Shown: positions 7,095-16,048 of the stretch, piece after piece
Position numbering within the stretch: the first letter of the stretch is position 1
Layout: each line of letters begins with the position of its first letter
Assembly: GCF_014395785.1 (NCBI RefSeq)
Contig: NZ_CP060713.1
Location: forward strand, 4,120,501-4,184,500
Origin: Nocardioides mesophilus
GTDB taxonomy: Bacteria; Actinomycetota; Actinomycetes; Propionibacteriales; Nocardioidaceae
Direction of reading: 5' to 3'
DNA: 64,000 nucleotides
Made by a program: the position numbers and the translations under genes
Notes under the pieces: model-generated
Databases searched by the model: none
What the model was told of the DNA's origin: nothing
The model's input: only the letters and a program-made list of their open reading frames with translations

Positions 7095-9878
7095 ATGAGC
7101 GATGCGTTGGTGGCCACCAAGTTGCTCCCGCCTCTGTTGCGTCACGACCGCGTGCCGCGTCCGCGCCTGGCCGGCCCGCTGGCACGTGCATCCGATGCTG
7201 CCCTCACCGTGGTCTCCGCGCCGGCGGGTTTCGGGAAGACCTCGCTGGTGGCCACCTGGGTCGCCGACTCGGGTCACGCGAGCGCGTGGGTGTCATTGGA
7301 TGAGCGCGACCGACAGCCCGCGGCGTTCTGGTCCTACGTCCTTAGCGCCCTCGAGCGAGCGGTGGCCGGTTCGGCGGCGGCGGCTCTGACGCTGTGGCAG
7401 TCGGGACGGGCCCCGGTCGAGAGGGTGCTCGGCGGGGTGGTGAACGAGCTCAGCGTTCATGACGGCGACGTGGTCCTGGTCCTCGATGACTACCATCTCG
7501 CCGATGGTCCCGACGTGGCGGCCGGCATGAGCTTCCTCGTCGACCACCTGCCCCCGCAGCTGCACCTGGTCATCAGCACGCGCGCCGACCCCGGTCTGCC
7601 GCTGCCCCGGCTTCGCGCCCGCGGTGAGCTTGTCGAGATCCGTGCCGCGGAGCTGAGGTTCGACCTCGACGAGGTGGCTGCCTACTTCAACGACCTCAAC
7701 GGCCTCGGGCTGCCCGATGAGGCGGTGGTCGCGCTGGAGGCACGCACCGAGGGCTGGGTCGCCGCGCTCCAGCTCGCCGCCCTCTCGCTGCGCGACCGCA
7801 CTGACGCCTCGGCATTCGTCGCCGAGTTCACCGGAGACGACCGGTACGTCGTGGACTACCTCGTCGAGGAGGTACTTGACCGGCAACCCGAGCCGGTCCG
7901 CCGATTCCTACTCGACACCTCCATTCTCAGACGCCTCACCGCGCCGCTGTGCGACGCCGTCCAGGACGGCACAGACCGGCAGCCGGTCGAGACCAACGGC
8001 ACAAAGCGTGCGGGTGGCAGCCGCGCCATGCTCGACCTGCTGGACCGGCGCAACCTGTTCCTCATCCCCCTCGATGACAACCGGCGCTGGTACCGCTACC
8101 ACCACCTGTTCGCCGACGTCCTGCACGCCCACCTCACCCTCGAACGACCCGAGGAGATCGCCGAGCTGCACCGCCGGGCGAGCCGTTGGTACGCCGACAA
8201 CGGCGACGTGGAAGAGGCAGTCCGCCACGCCCTGAGCGCCGGCGACACCGACACCGCCGCCGACCTGGTCGAGCACGCACTGCCGGAGCTGCGTCGGCAG
8301 CGGCGTGAGCAGCTCCTGCGCCGCTGGGCCGACGAGATCCCCGGACAGGCCCTCCGCAACCGCCCGGTCCTCGCGATCGGGTTGGTGGGCGGACTGATGG
8401 CCAGCAACGACTTCGACGACGTCGAGCGACGCCTCGAGCAGGTTGAAGACATGCTGGCCGGGCCGCCGTCCGAGCTGGTGACCGCCGACCCGGCCGCGCT
8501 CGCGCGGGTTCCCGCGGAGACCGAGATGTATCGGGCCGCGCTGTCGCTAGTCAGGGGTGACCCGGTCGCCACCATCGCGCGCGCGGAGCGTGCCGCGGCT
8601 GCCGCACCGGAGGGCGACGACCTCACTCGCGCCTCCACAGCGGCACTCAGAGGCCTGGCGTCCTGGGCATCCGGCGACATCGTCGCCGCCCACACCGCCT
8701 ACCTGGGAGCAACCGCAGCCCTCACCCGCGAGGGCTACATCGCCGACGCCCTCGGCTCCACCCTCGCCATCGCCGACATGGAACTCGCGCTCGGACGCCT
8801 CCATGATGCCGACCGCACCCTCCAGGACGGCCTGAAGCTCGCCGACCGGCACCGGCCCGACGGCGGATCGCCCATGCGCGGCACCTCGGACATGCTGGTC
8901 GCGCAGGCCCGCGCGGCCTGGCACCGCGACGACCTGGCCGCGGCGGCCGACCTGCTGCGCCGGGCCGACGACCTCGGAGAGTCCGCCGGACTGCCCCAGA
9001 ACCCGTACCGGTGGCGGGTCGCGATGGCTCGCCTGCGGGCCGCCCAACGGGACTGGGCGACCGCACTCGAGCTCCTCGATGAGGCCGAACGGGTCTACGT
9101 CGGTGACTTCTCGCCACCGGTGCACCCCATCCATGCCAGCCGTGCCCGAGTCCTGATCGCCCGTGGCGACCTTACCGGAGCCCTTGAATGGGCGCGCCGC
9201 TACAACGTCCACGACGATGACGACCTCACCTACCTGCGCGAGTACGAGCACGTCACCCTCGCCCGGCTGATGCTCGCCCAGCACCGGGTCACGGACTCAC
9301 CAGTCGAACTCCAGAACGCCACCGCGCTGCTCGACCGGCTGCTCGCCGCCGCCGAGGCCGGCAACCGTGCCGGCACCGTCATCGAGGTCGAGGTCCTGCG
9401 CGCCGCAGCCCACCACACGGCCGGCGACAACCAGGCGGGACGTCGGGCGCTCGAGCATGCCGTCGACCTCGCCGAACCCCAAGGCTGGACCCGCTTCCTC
9501 ATCGACGCAGCGCCCGCGCTCGCTGACCTCGTCAGCGGACTCGCCGCCCAACGGCCCGGATCCGAGTACCTCCACGCGCTATTGACCAGCTCGCGTGAGA
9601 CGCCATCACCATCGAACACGGCGGCACCGCCGGCACCGGAACCGGCGCCAACGCCCCAACCGCTCCTCGACCCGCTCAGCGACCGCGAGCTCGACGTACT
9701 CCGCCTGCTCGGATCAGACCTCGACGGCCCGGCCATCGCCCGAGAGATGATCGTCTCCCTGAACACAGTGCGCACCCACACCAAACGGATCTACACCAAG
9801 CTCGGCGTGAACAACCGCCGTGCGGCAGTGAGCCGCGCGCACCAGCTCGGACTCCTCGCACGGACGCGCCGCCGCTGA
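7095..9878 (+). CDS. LAL-type (MalT-like) LuxR-family transcriptional activator
   Basis: Large ATP-binding LuxR regulator (927 residues), the typical MalT/AcoK size. Walker A is APAGFGKTS (about residues 42-50) and Walker B is VVLVLDD (about 126-132). A long helical, TPR-like sensor region follows. The C-terminal LuxR helix-turn-helix (about 863-925) contains LSDRELDVLRLLGS and SLNTVRTHTKRIYTKLGV. A Pro/Ala linker precedes the HTH. MalT homologues activate transcription after ATP and inducer binding, at repeated short sites. Two copies of a multi-half-site box, at 4820-4862 and 9923-9965, flank this regulatory block and are its likely targets (inference). Inducer unknown. Confidence 0.93.
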   Translation: MSDALVATKLLPPLLRHDRVPRPRLAGPLARASDAALTVVSAPAGFGKTSLVATWVADSGHASAWVSLDERDRQPAAFWSYVLSALERAVAGSAAAALTLWQSGRAPVERVLGGVVNELSVHDGDVVLVLDDYHLADGPDVAAGMSFLVDHLPPQLHLVISTRADPGLPLPRLRARGELVEIRAAELRFDLDEVAAYFNDLNGLGLPDEAVVALEARTEGWVAALQLAALSLRDRTDASAFVAEFTGDDRYVVDYLVEEVLDRQPEPVRRFLLDTSILRRLTAPLCDAVQDGTDRQPVETNGTKRAGGSRAMLDLLDRRNLFLIPLDDNRRWYRYHHLFADVLHAHLTLERPEEIAELHRRASRWYADNGDVEEAVRHALSAGDTDTAADLVEHALPELRRQRREQLLRRWADEIPGQALRNRPVLAIGLVGGLMASNDFDDVERRLEQVEDMLAGPPSELVTADPAALARVPAETEMYRAALSLVRGDPVATIARAERAAAAAPEGDDLTRASTAALRGLASWASGDIVAAHTAYLGATAALTREGYIADALGSTLAIADMELALGRLHDADRTLQDGLKLADRHRPDGGSPMRGTSDMLVAQARAAWHRDDLAAAADLLRRADDLGESAGLPQNPYRWRVAMARLRAAQRDWATALELLDEAERVYVGDFSPPVHPIHASRARVLIARGDLTGALEWARRYNVHDDDDLTYLREYEHVTLARLMLAQHRVTDSPVELQNATALLDRLLAAAEAGNRAGTVIEVEVLRAAAHHTAGDNQAGRRALEHAVDLAEPQGWTRFLIDAAPALADLVSGLAAQRPGSEYLHALLTSSRETPSPSNTAAPPAPEPAPTPQPLLDPLSDRELDVLRLLGSDLDGPAIAREMIVSLNTVRTHTKRIYTKLGVNNRRAAVSRAHQLGLLARTRRR

Positions 9879-9922
9879 CAACCACCCCGTCAGCGGTCAC
9901 TCCAGACGCGCGAGCGCTGCAG

Positions 9923-9977
9923 ATCACCACGCAGGTCACCACTTGATGTGACGACCAGTCACCACACGCGCTCCTAG
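9923..9977 (+). promoter_or_regulatory. Four-half-site activator box plus -10-like element, copy 2
   Basis: Half-sites ATCACCAC (9923), GTCACCAC (9935), GTGACGAC (9948) and GTCACCAC (9958), then CCTAGC at 9973. Order, orientation relative to the downstream gene, spacings (12, 13, 10) and distance to the -10-like element match copy 1 at 4809-4862. The start codon of the next gene (10019) is about 42 bases beyond the -10-like element. Confidence 0.72.
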
Positions 9978-10018
9978 CGTTTCGGCAACGAGACGCCACG
10001 AACATCAGGAGCAGCAGC

Positions 10019-10258
10019 GTGAACACTGCAGACGAACCGGCTTGGTACGAAATCCGGTTCCAAGGCCACCTCGACCCCAAGTGGGCCGCGTGGTTCGACG
10101 GTTTCAGCCTCGAGCCCCAGGCCGACGGCATCACCGTGCTCCGCGGGCGTGTCGTCGATCAGGCTGCGCTGCACGGGCTCCTCGGCCGTCTACGAGACCT
10201 CGGGCTACCTCTCCTCGACGTCGTCCGCGACCCCGGCGCCGGGAGCTCGGGCCGATGA
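10019..10258 (+). CDS. Small conserved-looking protein of unknown function
   Basis: A 79-residue soluble protein with a GTG start and an AGGAG ribosome site 7 bases upstream. The visible pattern is W-Y-E-I-R-x-x-G-H-L-D near the start, then WAAWFDGF, and a C-terminal half with VDQAALHGLLGRLRDLGLPLL. I recall similar short proteins annotated only as hypothetical in actinobacteria, often near LuxR or transport genes. It is the first gene after copy 2 of the activator box and leads a likely operon with the acetyltransferase and two membrane proteins. No enzymatic motif is visible. The Trp-rich start and short repeat-like end suggest a small binding domain, but this is a guess. Confidence 0.75.
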   Translation: MNTADEPAWYEIRFQGHLDPKWAAWFDGFSLEPQADGITVLRGRVVDQAALHGLLGRLRDLGLPLLDVVRDPGAGSSGR

Positions 10259-10319
10259 ACCACCTACATCTCGACGCCTCGCCTTCCCCCCGCCACGCCG
10301 ACCGGTCAGGAGAGCGCCC

Positions 10320-10925
10320 ATGACCCGCCTGGACGACACCACCGCCATCCCACACGTGCTCGACACAATCCTGAGCACCGAGCGCCTGCGACTTCGACCC
10401 GCCACCGCCGAGGACACCGACGCGACCTGGACCTTCCGGCGACTCGAGACCGTCAACGAGTGGCTCACCGGCTGCCCGACCGATCTCGACGGCTACCGTG
10501 CCCTCTTCAACGAGCCCGGCCGACTCGCCACCACGGTCATCGTCGAGCTGTCCGATGGCACCATCATCGGAGACTTCATGCTCCGCCGCGAAGACGCCTG
10601 GGCCCAGCTCGAGGTCGCAGAACAAGCGGTCGGCGCACAGGCCGAACTGGGTTGGGTCCTCGACCCCACGTACAGCGGACGCGGCTACGCCACCGAAGCC
10701 GTACACGCGATGCTCCACCACTGCTTCACCGACCTCGGCGTCCGCCGAGTCGTCGCCAACTGCTTCCTCGGCAACGACGCCTCCTGGCGCCTCATGGAAC
10801 GCGTCGGCATGCGTCGCGAGACCCACGCGGTCCGGGAATCCCTGCACCGATCGGGCCAATGGCTGGACACGGTGGCCTACGCACTCCTCGCCGAGGAGTG
10901 GGTCCACAAGAACGCTCGCAGGTAA
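10320..10925 (+). CDS. GNAT family N-acetyltransferase (RimJ/RimL-like)
   Basis: A 201-residue acetyl-CoA-dependent acyltransferase. The N-terminus STERLRLRPATAEDTDATW is the usual start of the RimJ-like subfamily. The acetyl-CoA loop is seen as GWVLDPTYSGRGYATEAV, where SGRGYAT is the R/Q-x-x-G-x-A-type motif. The tail NDASWRLMERVGMRRE matches the N-x-x-S-x-x-x-x-x-K/R-x-G-F/M motif. The start at 10320 has GGAGAG just upstream. It lies 61 bp after the small gene at 10019 and probably belongs to the same operon. Substrate unknown. Confidence 0.88.
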   Translation: MTRLDDTTAIPHVLDTILSTERLRLRPATAEDTDATWTFRRLETVNEWLTGCPTDLDGYRALFNEPGRLATTVIVELSDGTIIGDFMLRREDAWAQLEVAEQAVGAQAELGWVLDPTYSGRGYATEAVHAMLHHCFTDLGVRRVVANCFLGNDASWRLMERVGMRRETHAVRESLHRSGQWLDTVAYALLAEEWVHKNARR

Positions 10926-10973
10926 GCCTCGCCACTCAACAGACCAATCGCACAACCAATAGAAGGAGGAACG

Positions 10974-11405
10974 ATGGCCACCACCGTCGAAACCCCACGC
11001 ACTAGCACCCCCTCGCTCTCGCTGACCCGCCTGCATGTCATGCGCGGCGGCTACTTGTTCATGGGCCTCGGTCTCGTCCTGGTCAAGTGGCCGAAGCTGC
11101 CAGACGCGCACACCATGCCGGTGTACGAAGCAGTGACGCTCTGCCTGCTGACCGCCATGTCACTGCTGGCGTTCCTCGGCCTGCGCTACCCCGTCAAGCT
11201 GCTGCCGATCCTTCTGTTCGAGACTGCGTGGAAGGTGCTGTGGTTCGGGATCGTCGCGCTTCCGCAGACGCTTGACGGTGGACTCAACAGCGGAACATCC
11301 GACATGGTGGCCAGAAACGCGCTCGTCGTCGTCATCATCGCGGTTATCCCATGGCGCTACGTGTGGACCACGTTCGTGCGTGCCGAGGGGGACCCATGGC
11401 GGTGA
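10974..11405 (+). CDS. Four-helix membrane protein, unknown function
   Basis: A 143-residue integral membrane protein with about four hydrophobic segments. These are around GGYLFMGLGLVLV, VTLCLLTAMSLLAFLGL, LLPILLFETAWKVLWFGIVA and ALVVVIIAVIPWRYVW. The start has an excellent ribosome site (AGAAGGAGGAACG). It overlaps the next gene by 10 bases, so the two are probably translated together. No catalytic motif is visible. Relatives I know of are annotated only as membrane proteins. Confidence 0.8.
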   Translation: MATTVETPRTSTPSLSLTRLHVMRGGYLFMGLGLVLVKWPKLPDAHTMPVYEAVTLCLLTAMSLLAFLGLRYPVKLLPILLFETAWKVLWFGIVALPQTLDGGLNSGTSDMVARNALVVVIIAVIPWRYVWTTFVRAEGDPWR

Positions 11406-12151
11406 AGTCGCCCATCCACCCACGCGGTCCGTGGGGCCGGCCCGCCGCGCGCATCACCCGGGCTCGGCTCGTGGAGCCCGCTCGATATGCACGGATCGGT
11501 GGTGCGCTGTACCTCGTCATCATCGTTGCCGGCATCGTCGGTCCGCTGCTGACCCGGGAGCGGCTCGTCGTGCCGGGCAATGCGACTGCCACCGCAGACA
11601 ACATCGCAGCATCACCCGAGCTGTGGCGAATCGGCATCGCGGTCGACGTAGTGATGCAACTCTGTGACCTGCCGGTGATGTTGATCCTGTTCCTGCTGCT
11701 CGCGCCGGTCAACAAGAACGTCGCCCTACTCGCGCTGCTCTTCAACATCATTCAAACAGCGACCCTGGTGGCGAACCAGCAGAGCCTGATCGCCGCGCAA
11801 CTCGCATCGCCCGAGCACCCCGGGCTGACCGATATCGCGATCGACGCGTACTCGTATGGCGAGGCGCTCGGACTGGCCTTCTTCGGCTTCACGCTGTTAG
11901 GGGTCGGGTACCTGATCCGGCACTCCGGCTACCTGCCGTGGATCCTCGGCCTGCTGGCGCAGATCGCTGGCGTCGGCTACGTCGTCAACAGCTTCATACT
12001 GCTTGTTGCTCCCGATGCTCCGGAGCTGGCGAGCATCGCGCTCCTCGTTCCGGCTTTCGTTGCGGAACTATCGCTCGCGCTGTGGCTGCTCATCAAAGGC
12101 GTCGACGCATCCCGGCTTGAAATGCAGCTTCGCAGCGTTCAGGTGACATGA
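11396..12151 (+). CDS. DUF4386 family membrane protein
   Basis: A 251-residue protein with about six membrane helices. The pattern ARIGGALYLVIIVAGIVGPL near residue 32, RLVVPGNATATADNIAASP after the first helix, and the long last helices match my memory of DUF4386, a family of unknown function. The ATG at 11396 overlaps the preceding gene by 10 bases. It is the last gene of the run starting at 10019. The four genes together would be one transcript under the activator box at 9923-9965. Confidence 0.82.
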   Translation: MAVKSPIHPRGPWGRPAARITRARLVEPARYARIGGALYLVIIVAGIVGPLLTRERLVVPGNATATADNIAASPELWRIGIAVDVVMQLCDLPVMLILFLLLAPVNKNVALLALLFNIIQTATLVANQQSLIAAQLASPEHPGLTDIAIDAYSYGEALGLAFFGFTLLGVGYLIRHSGYLPWILGLLAQIAGVGYVVNSFILLVAPDAPELASIALLVPAFVAELSLALWLLIKGVDASRLEMQLRSVQVT

Positions 12152-12695
12152 GGATCTCTTGGTAAGACCTTCGGCCCCAAAGCGCAGTCCAGTTGAGGAA
12201 GGCCAGAATCAGACGCCAGGCGCGTCACACCGCGACTGCGCTGGCCAAGTGCGCTGGTGCGGGAGGCCCGGTCCTGGCCGGACTCGATCGGGGTCCACTT
12301 TGTGTCCAGATTGAGTCGCCCCCGGTCCGCGCCAAACGGGTACTCTGAGACTGGCAGCGAGGGTGAATCCCTCACCACACCGAGGGAATCCGTAGTTTTC
12401 GGCCCGGCTCCGTAGTTGTCGCAGGTGGCCCGATCTCGTCCAGAGGGTTCGGGTTCAATTCCCGGCGCGAATGGTCCGCCCTCGACTGGTGAGCACCTAT
12501 GGGGAGCGCCTCACCGGACGGGTCTTGCGGGACGCCGTAGGGATGCCGGGTCCATGACCTGGGCGGTCGCCGCAGGAGGTTGGGGTTCCGCTCGCCCGAG
12601 GCGCTGATCGCCCTGGTCATGCTGACCTCGGCGGCCATCGGCCGTCCTATCGGGCCGGAACTGACCCCCATGGATACGTCAGGGGAGCCAGTTTT
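12152..12695. other. Gap without a convincing gene
   Basis: About 540 bases between convergent operons. Open frames here have mixed third-position composition and no recognisable protein. A TTC-AATT loop with a GGG/CCC stem near 12446-12465 looks like a tRNA T-arm. No matching acceptor or anticodon arms are found, so no RNA gene is called. The stretch may be a scar of past insertion. Confidence 0.4.
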
Positions 12696-12732
12696 CTGCA
12701 AGCCGGAGCCCCCATTCGGCAGGCTTTTGCAG
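12696..12732 (-). terminator. Hairpin at the end of the cobalamin operon
   Basis: Directly after the cobS stop on the minus strand, CTGCAAAAGCC and GGCTTGCAG form a stem with a 2-base bulge and a 17-base loop, followed by AAAAC. Probably the operon terminator. Confidence 0.45.
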
Positions 12733-13482
12733 TTATGCGAGTACGGCGACCCCAGCCAACAACATGATCAACAGGGTCAGCTCTGCACAAGCGCCGAGTA
12801 CGTCGCCGGTCACGCCACCGATCCGGCGGTGCGCCAGCAGTCCGATGGCCAGAGTGGTCAGCACAGCGACGAGTGCCATCAGCAGTGCCACCCAAGGATG
12901 GACCCGGACCGCCGCAGCCAACGCCACAATGACGAGGGCGAGCCCGGTCATCATCTGCCTCGTGCCCAGTCTCTGGACCACGCCCCGGCCTGTCCCCTCC
13001 ACCCGGGCGTAGGGGAGCAACCGCGCCAGTGGCAGCATCGCGCCGCGAGAGGCGGCGTACACGCCGATCAAGAGAAGCAGCATCTCCTCGGGCGGAAGCG
13101 CGTGGAGCAGGGTTGACAGGGCAGCAACCTTCAGCAGCAGGTGCAGCACCAGGGTCGACGCGGCATAGACACCGATGGAGTGGTCCTTCATGATCTGCAG
13201 CCGGTGCTCGCGGTCACGGCCCGCCAGCCCGTCGGCGCAGTCAGCCAACCCGTCCAGGTGCAGGGCACCGGTGAGCGCCACCTCGGTCGCAACGGCCAAG
13301 GTGGCAGCGATCAGCACCGGCCAGAGTTCCCCGGATCCGACGGCGACGCCCGCCACGATGGCCCCGATCGCGGCCCCGACAACGGGATAGAGCGCGGCGG
13401 CACGTGCGGGGTCGACGCTGCCTGCCGAAGCGGGGATCGGCACCCGGGTGAGCAGCATCGTGGCCGCGGCCAGGGTCCGCAC
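12733..13482 (-). CDS. cobS: Adenosylcobinamide-GDP ribazoletransferase (cobalamin synthase)
   Basis: Integral membrane enzyme (249 residues) that joins adenosylcobinamide-GDP with alpha-ribazole (or its phosphate) to give the complete coenzyme B12 (or its phosphate). The motif LTGALHLDGLADCADGLAG carries the metal-binding Asp residues. IMKDHSIGVYAA follows as in the family, then several membrane helices. The GTG start directly abuts the cobT stop. It is the last gene of the coupled operon; a hairpin lies just after its TAA stop. Confidence 0.93.
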   Translation of the reverse strand: MRTLAAATMLLTRVPIPASAGSVDPARAAALYPVVGAAIGAIVAGVAVGSGELWPVLIAATLAVATEVALTGALHLDGLADCADGLAGRDREHRLQIMKDHSIGVYAASTLVLHLLLKVAALSTLLHALPPEEMLLLLIGVYAASRGAMLPLARLLPYARVEGTGRGVVQRLGTRQMMTGLALVIVALAAAVRVHPWVALLMALVAVLTTLAIGLLAHRRIGGVTGDVLGACAELTLLIMLLAGVAVLA

Positions 13483-14559
13483 TCACGCCACCGGGCTGGT
13501 CTCGGCCGGGCCGAGGCTGGCGAACGTCGCCATCTCGGTGAGTACCGCGATAGCTGAGCGGACCAGGTTGATCGCCAGTGCAGCGCCGCTGCCCTCGCCC
13601 AGCCGCATCTCCAGGTCGAGCAGCGGACGCAGCCCGAGCGCGGCGAGCTGCAGAGCGTGCCCGGGCTCGGGGGACAGGTGCGCGGCGATCATGGCATCGG
13701 TGCTCGCAGGGGCGAGTCGAGCAGCCACCAGCGCAGCGGCTCCCGTGATGAATCCGTCGACGAGCACGGGGATCCGCCGCTCCGCGGCCCCGAGTACGAC
13801 GCCAGCAAGTGCCGCCACCTCAAGTCCACCGATCGAGGCAAGAGTGGCCAGCGGGTCATTGGACACCCCGGATGTCGCATGTCGCGCCAAAATCTGGTCG
13901 ACCACCGAGACCTTGTGGGCCACCTGCACGTCGTCTAGCCCGGTGCCACGGCCACAGGTCGCTGCAGCATCGCAGCCGAGGAGTGCAGCCGTCAGGGCGC
14001 TGGCAGTGGTGGTGTTGCCGATGCCCATCTCGCCCAGCGCAATCAGGTCGACACCGTCGTCGATGAGCTCGTGGGCGATGCCGATGCCGTGCTCCAGTGC
14101 CAAAGTCGCCTCGGCAACGGTCATCGCAGGCTCGAGGGCGCTGTCCGCCGTACCCGGACGGACGCTGCGGTCCAGCAGGCTGGGCACCGCCGGCGGGTCG
14201 ATCACGCCAAGGTCGGCCACCACAAGCCGTGCGCCGGCGGCGCGGGAAAGCACCGCCACGGCGGCACCTCCACTGCCGAAGGCGGTGAGCATCAGCCCGG
14301 TGACTGCTTGTGGGAACGCGCTCACCCCTTGGCTGGCGACACCGTGATCGGCGGCACAGACCACCACGGCCGGGGTCGGTTCGGGCAGGTCGACGCGGCC
14401 GCGCAGGGAGGCGATCCGGGTTGCGATGTCCTCCAGGTGGCCCAGGCTGCCCAGTGGTTTGACCTTGTCGGCCATGGCGGCCATGGCCTCCTGCAAGGTC
14501 TGGGCCGAAGCGGGCCGGATCGCTTCGATGGTGCTCTTCAATATCGTCAGGTCAGTCAT
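13483..14559 (-). CDS. cobT: Nicotinate-nucleotide--dimethylbenzimidazole phosphoribosyltransferase
   Basis: Makes alpha-ribazole phosphate, the lower ligand of cobalamin, from nicotinate mononucleotide and a base (358 residues, usual length). Visible family features are KPLGSLGHLED near the N-terminus, ALGEMGIGNTTTASAL in the middle, and RLGEGSGAALA near the end. The last contains the catalytic Glu. The ATG at 14559 overlaps the cobU stop (ATGA). Lower-ligand activation next to cbiZ fits remodelling of imported corrinoids. Confidence 0.95.
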   Translation of the reverse strand: MTDLTILKSTIEAIRPASAQTLQEAMAAMADKVKPLGSLGHLEDIATRIASLRGRVDLPEPTPAVVVCAADHGVASQGVSAFPQAVTGLMLTAFGSGGAAVAVLSRAAGARLVVADLGVIDPPAVPSLLDRSVRPGTADSALEPAMTVAEATLALEHGIGIAHELIDDGVDLIALGEMGIGNTTTASALTAALLGCDAAATCGRGTGLDDVQVAHKVSVVDQILARHATSGVSNDPLATLASIGGLEVAALAGVVLGAAERRIPVLVDGFITGAAALVAARLAPASTDAMIAAHLSPEPGHALQLAALGLRPLLDLEMRLGEGSGAALAINLVRSAIAVLTEMATFASLGPAETSPVA

Positions 14560-15104
14560 CGGTTCTCCTTGGTGGTGAGGTCGAGGTTGTGGTCACCGAG
14601 GGTTAGAGCGCGCCCGGCGACCATGAACTGGGCGAGCGCTGCATGGCGGGAGAAGGTGGCGTTGACCCGGCCGAGCCGATCGCGGTAGTCGCGGCCGAGG
14701 GGATGCATCGGCACCAGCCCCATGCCGACCTCGTTGCTGACCACGATCCAGTCCGCAACGCTGGCAGCGCACGCAGTGGCAGCAAGTTCGGCTGCTGCTT
14801 CGATCTGCTCGGCAGAATCGCCGCGTTCGAGCATGTTGGAGACCCACAGCGAGAGGCAGTCGATGATGCCGGCGGATTTCGCCCCGAGCCCGGCGATCGC
14901 CAGTTCGAGGTCGAGGGGTGCCTCGATGGTCGCCCAGTCGGCTGGTCGCTCGGCCCGGTGCAGCCGGATACGGTCCGCCATCTCTGCGTCGCGAGCTTGG
15001 GCGGTCGCGACGAAGGTGACGTCGCGGCCGCTCGCTTCCGCCATCAGTACGGCGCGGGCCGACTTGCCGCTGCGGGCTCCGCCGGTCAGGAAGGTCAATG
15101 CCAT
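14556..15104 (-). CDS. cobU: Bifunctional adenosylcobinamide kinase/guanylyltransferase
   Basis: Phosphorylates adenosylcobinamide and then adds GMP, giving the substrate of CobS (182 residues, normal length). The P-loop TGGARSGKSARA lies at the very N-terminus. HRAERPADWATIEAP contains the guanylylation-site His region, and the C-terminal part has VSNEVGMGLVP and GRVN. The chosen ATG at 15104 overlaps the cobD stop as TGATG and puts the P-loop at the usual place; an upstream in-frame start would add an unsupported 32-residue extension. Confidence 0.95.
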   Translation of the reverse strand: MALTFLTGGARSGKSARAVLMAEASGRDVTFVATAQARDAEMADRIRLHRAERPADWATIEAPLDLELAIAGLGAKSAGIIDCLSLWVSNMLERGDSAEQIEAAAELAATACAASVADWIVVSNEVGMGLVPMHPLGRDYRDRLGRVNATFSRHAALAQFMVAGRALTLGDHNLDLTTKENR

Positions 15105-16048
15105 CAGGTGGATCTCCTCGTGTCTGGAACTCGGATCAAGACTCGGCCGAGTCGGTGGTCTGCCCACCAGAGCAGCACCAGCGTTCCGATCAGTGCCCAC
15201 TCGGTCCTGCTGGTCAGGTCACGCGCCCCAGCGATGTCGACTGCCTCAGGGCGTGGGCCGTCACCGAGTCGTGGCCGGTCCTCGTGGCGTTCGCCGTACT
15301 GCAGTGGACCGCCGAGCTCGCGACAGAGCGCGGCTGCGACCGCAGTTTCAGCCACTCCGGAATTGGGGGAGGGGTGCAGGTGGGCATCGCGTCGTACCGA
15401 TGCACGCACAGCCCTCGCCCGGGCCGGCGCGGCAGTCATGACCAGCAGAGCGAAGAGCCTGGCCGGGACCCAGTTGGCGCCGTCGTCGAGCCGGGCTGCG
15501 GCCCAGCCGAAGTTCTCGTAGCGGTCGTTGCGGTGACCGACCATGGCGTCCATGGTGTTGATCGCCCGGTGCACCATCACCCCAGGTGCACCGACGATCA
15601 GCCCCCAGAATGCGGGGGCGACCACTGCGTCCACGGAGTTCTCCGCCAGGGACTCGACCACGGCAGCAGCGATCCCCGACGCGTCGAGATGGCTCGGGTC
15701 GCGGCCGACCAGCGAAGGCAGGGCGACGCGGGCGACTGCCAGATCACCAGTGAGCAACGGCGTCTCGATCAGACTTGCCGCCCGGCGCAGCTCGCGGCCA
15801 GCAGCGCAGATGGCAACTGCCAGGGTCGTGGACCGGATCGCCCCGCCAGCCAACCCGCCAATCGCAACACCGGCGAGCGCATGGCGCACCCCGGCGGAGC
15901 GGTCGTCGGCGTACCCGATGGCCTCCACCTTCTGCATCGCGATCCCGAACCAGCCCACCGGGTGCCAGCGATCCGGCGGCTCCGGCAAGGCCTTCTGCAG
16001 GAGCAACCCACCAGCGACGCCGAGCGCGCGACGCCCCAGCCGGCTCAT
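15104..16048 (-). CDS. cobD: Adenosylcobinamide-phosphate synthase
   Basis: Membrane enzyme (CobD/CbiB, 314 residues) that attaches aminopropanol or its phosphate to adenosylcobyric acid. Recognisable blocks are RWHPVGWFG near the N-terminus, ESLAENSVDAVVAPAFWG, HRAINTMDAMVGHRNDRYE, and PNSGVAETAVAAAL. The ATG at 16048 overlaps the cbiZ stop (ATGA). Together with CbiZ upstream it can rebuild the nucleotide loop after removal of the old aminopropanol arm. Confidence 0.94.
   Translation of the reverse strand: MSRLGRRALGVAGGLLLQKALPEPPDRWHPVGWFGIAMQKVEAIGYADDRSAGVRHALAGVAIGGLAGGAIRSTTLAVAICAAGRELRRAASLIETPLLTGDLAVARVALPSLVGRDPSHLDASGIAAAVVESLAENSVDAVVAPAFWGLIVGAPGVMVHRAINTMDAMVGHRNDRYENFGWAAARLDDGANWVPARLFALLVMTAAPARARAVRASVRRDAHLHPSPNSGVAETAVAAALCRELGGPLQYGERHEDRPRLGDGPRPEAVDIAGARDLTSRTEWALIGTLVLLWWADHRLGRVLIRVPDTRRST

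Noticed and set aside
12437-12475. Possible tRNA or second att site (GGG-TTCAATT-CCC T-arm-like)
   Set aside because: Only a T-arm can be drawn; no acceptor, D- or anticodon arm matches nearby, and such a 17-base pattern is expected by chance.
12372-12701. 109-codon minus-strand frame after the cobS gene
   Set aside because: No ribosome site, no family, Arg/Pro-rich text, and it overlaps the terminator-like hairpin.
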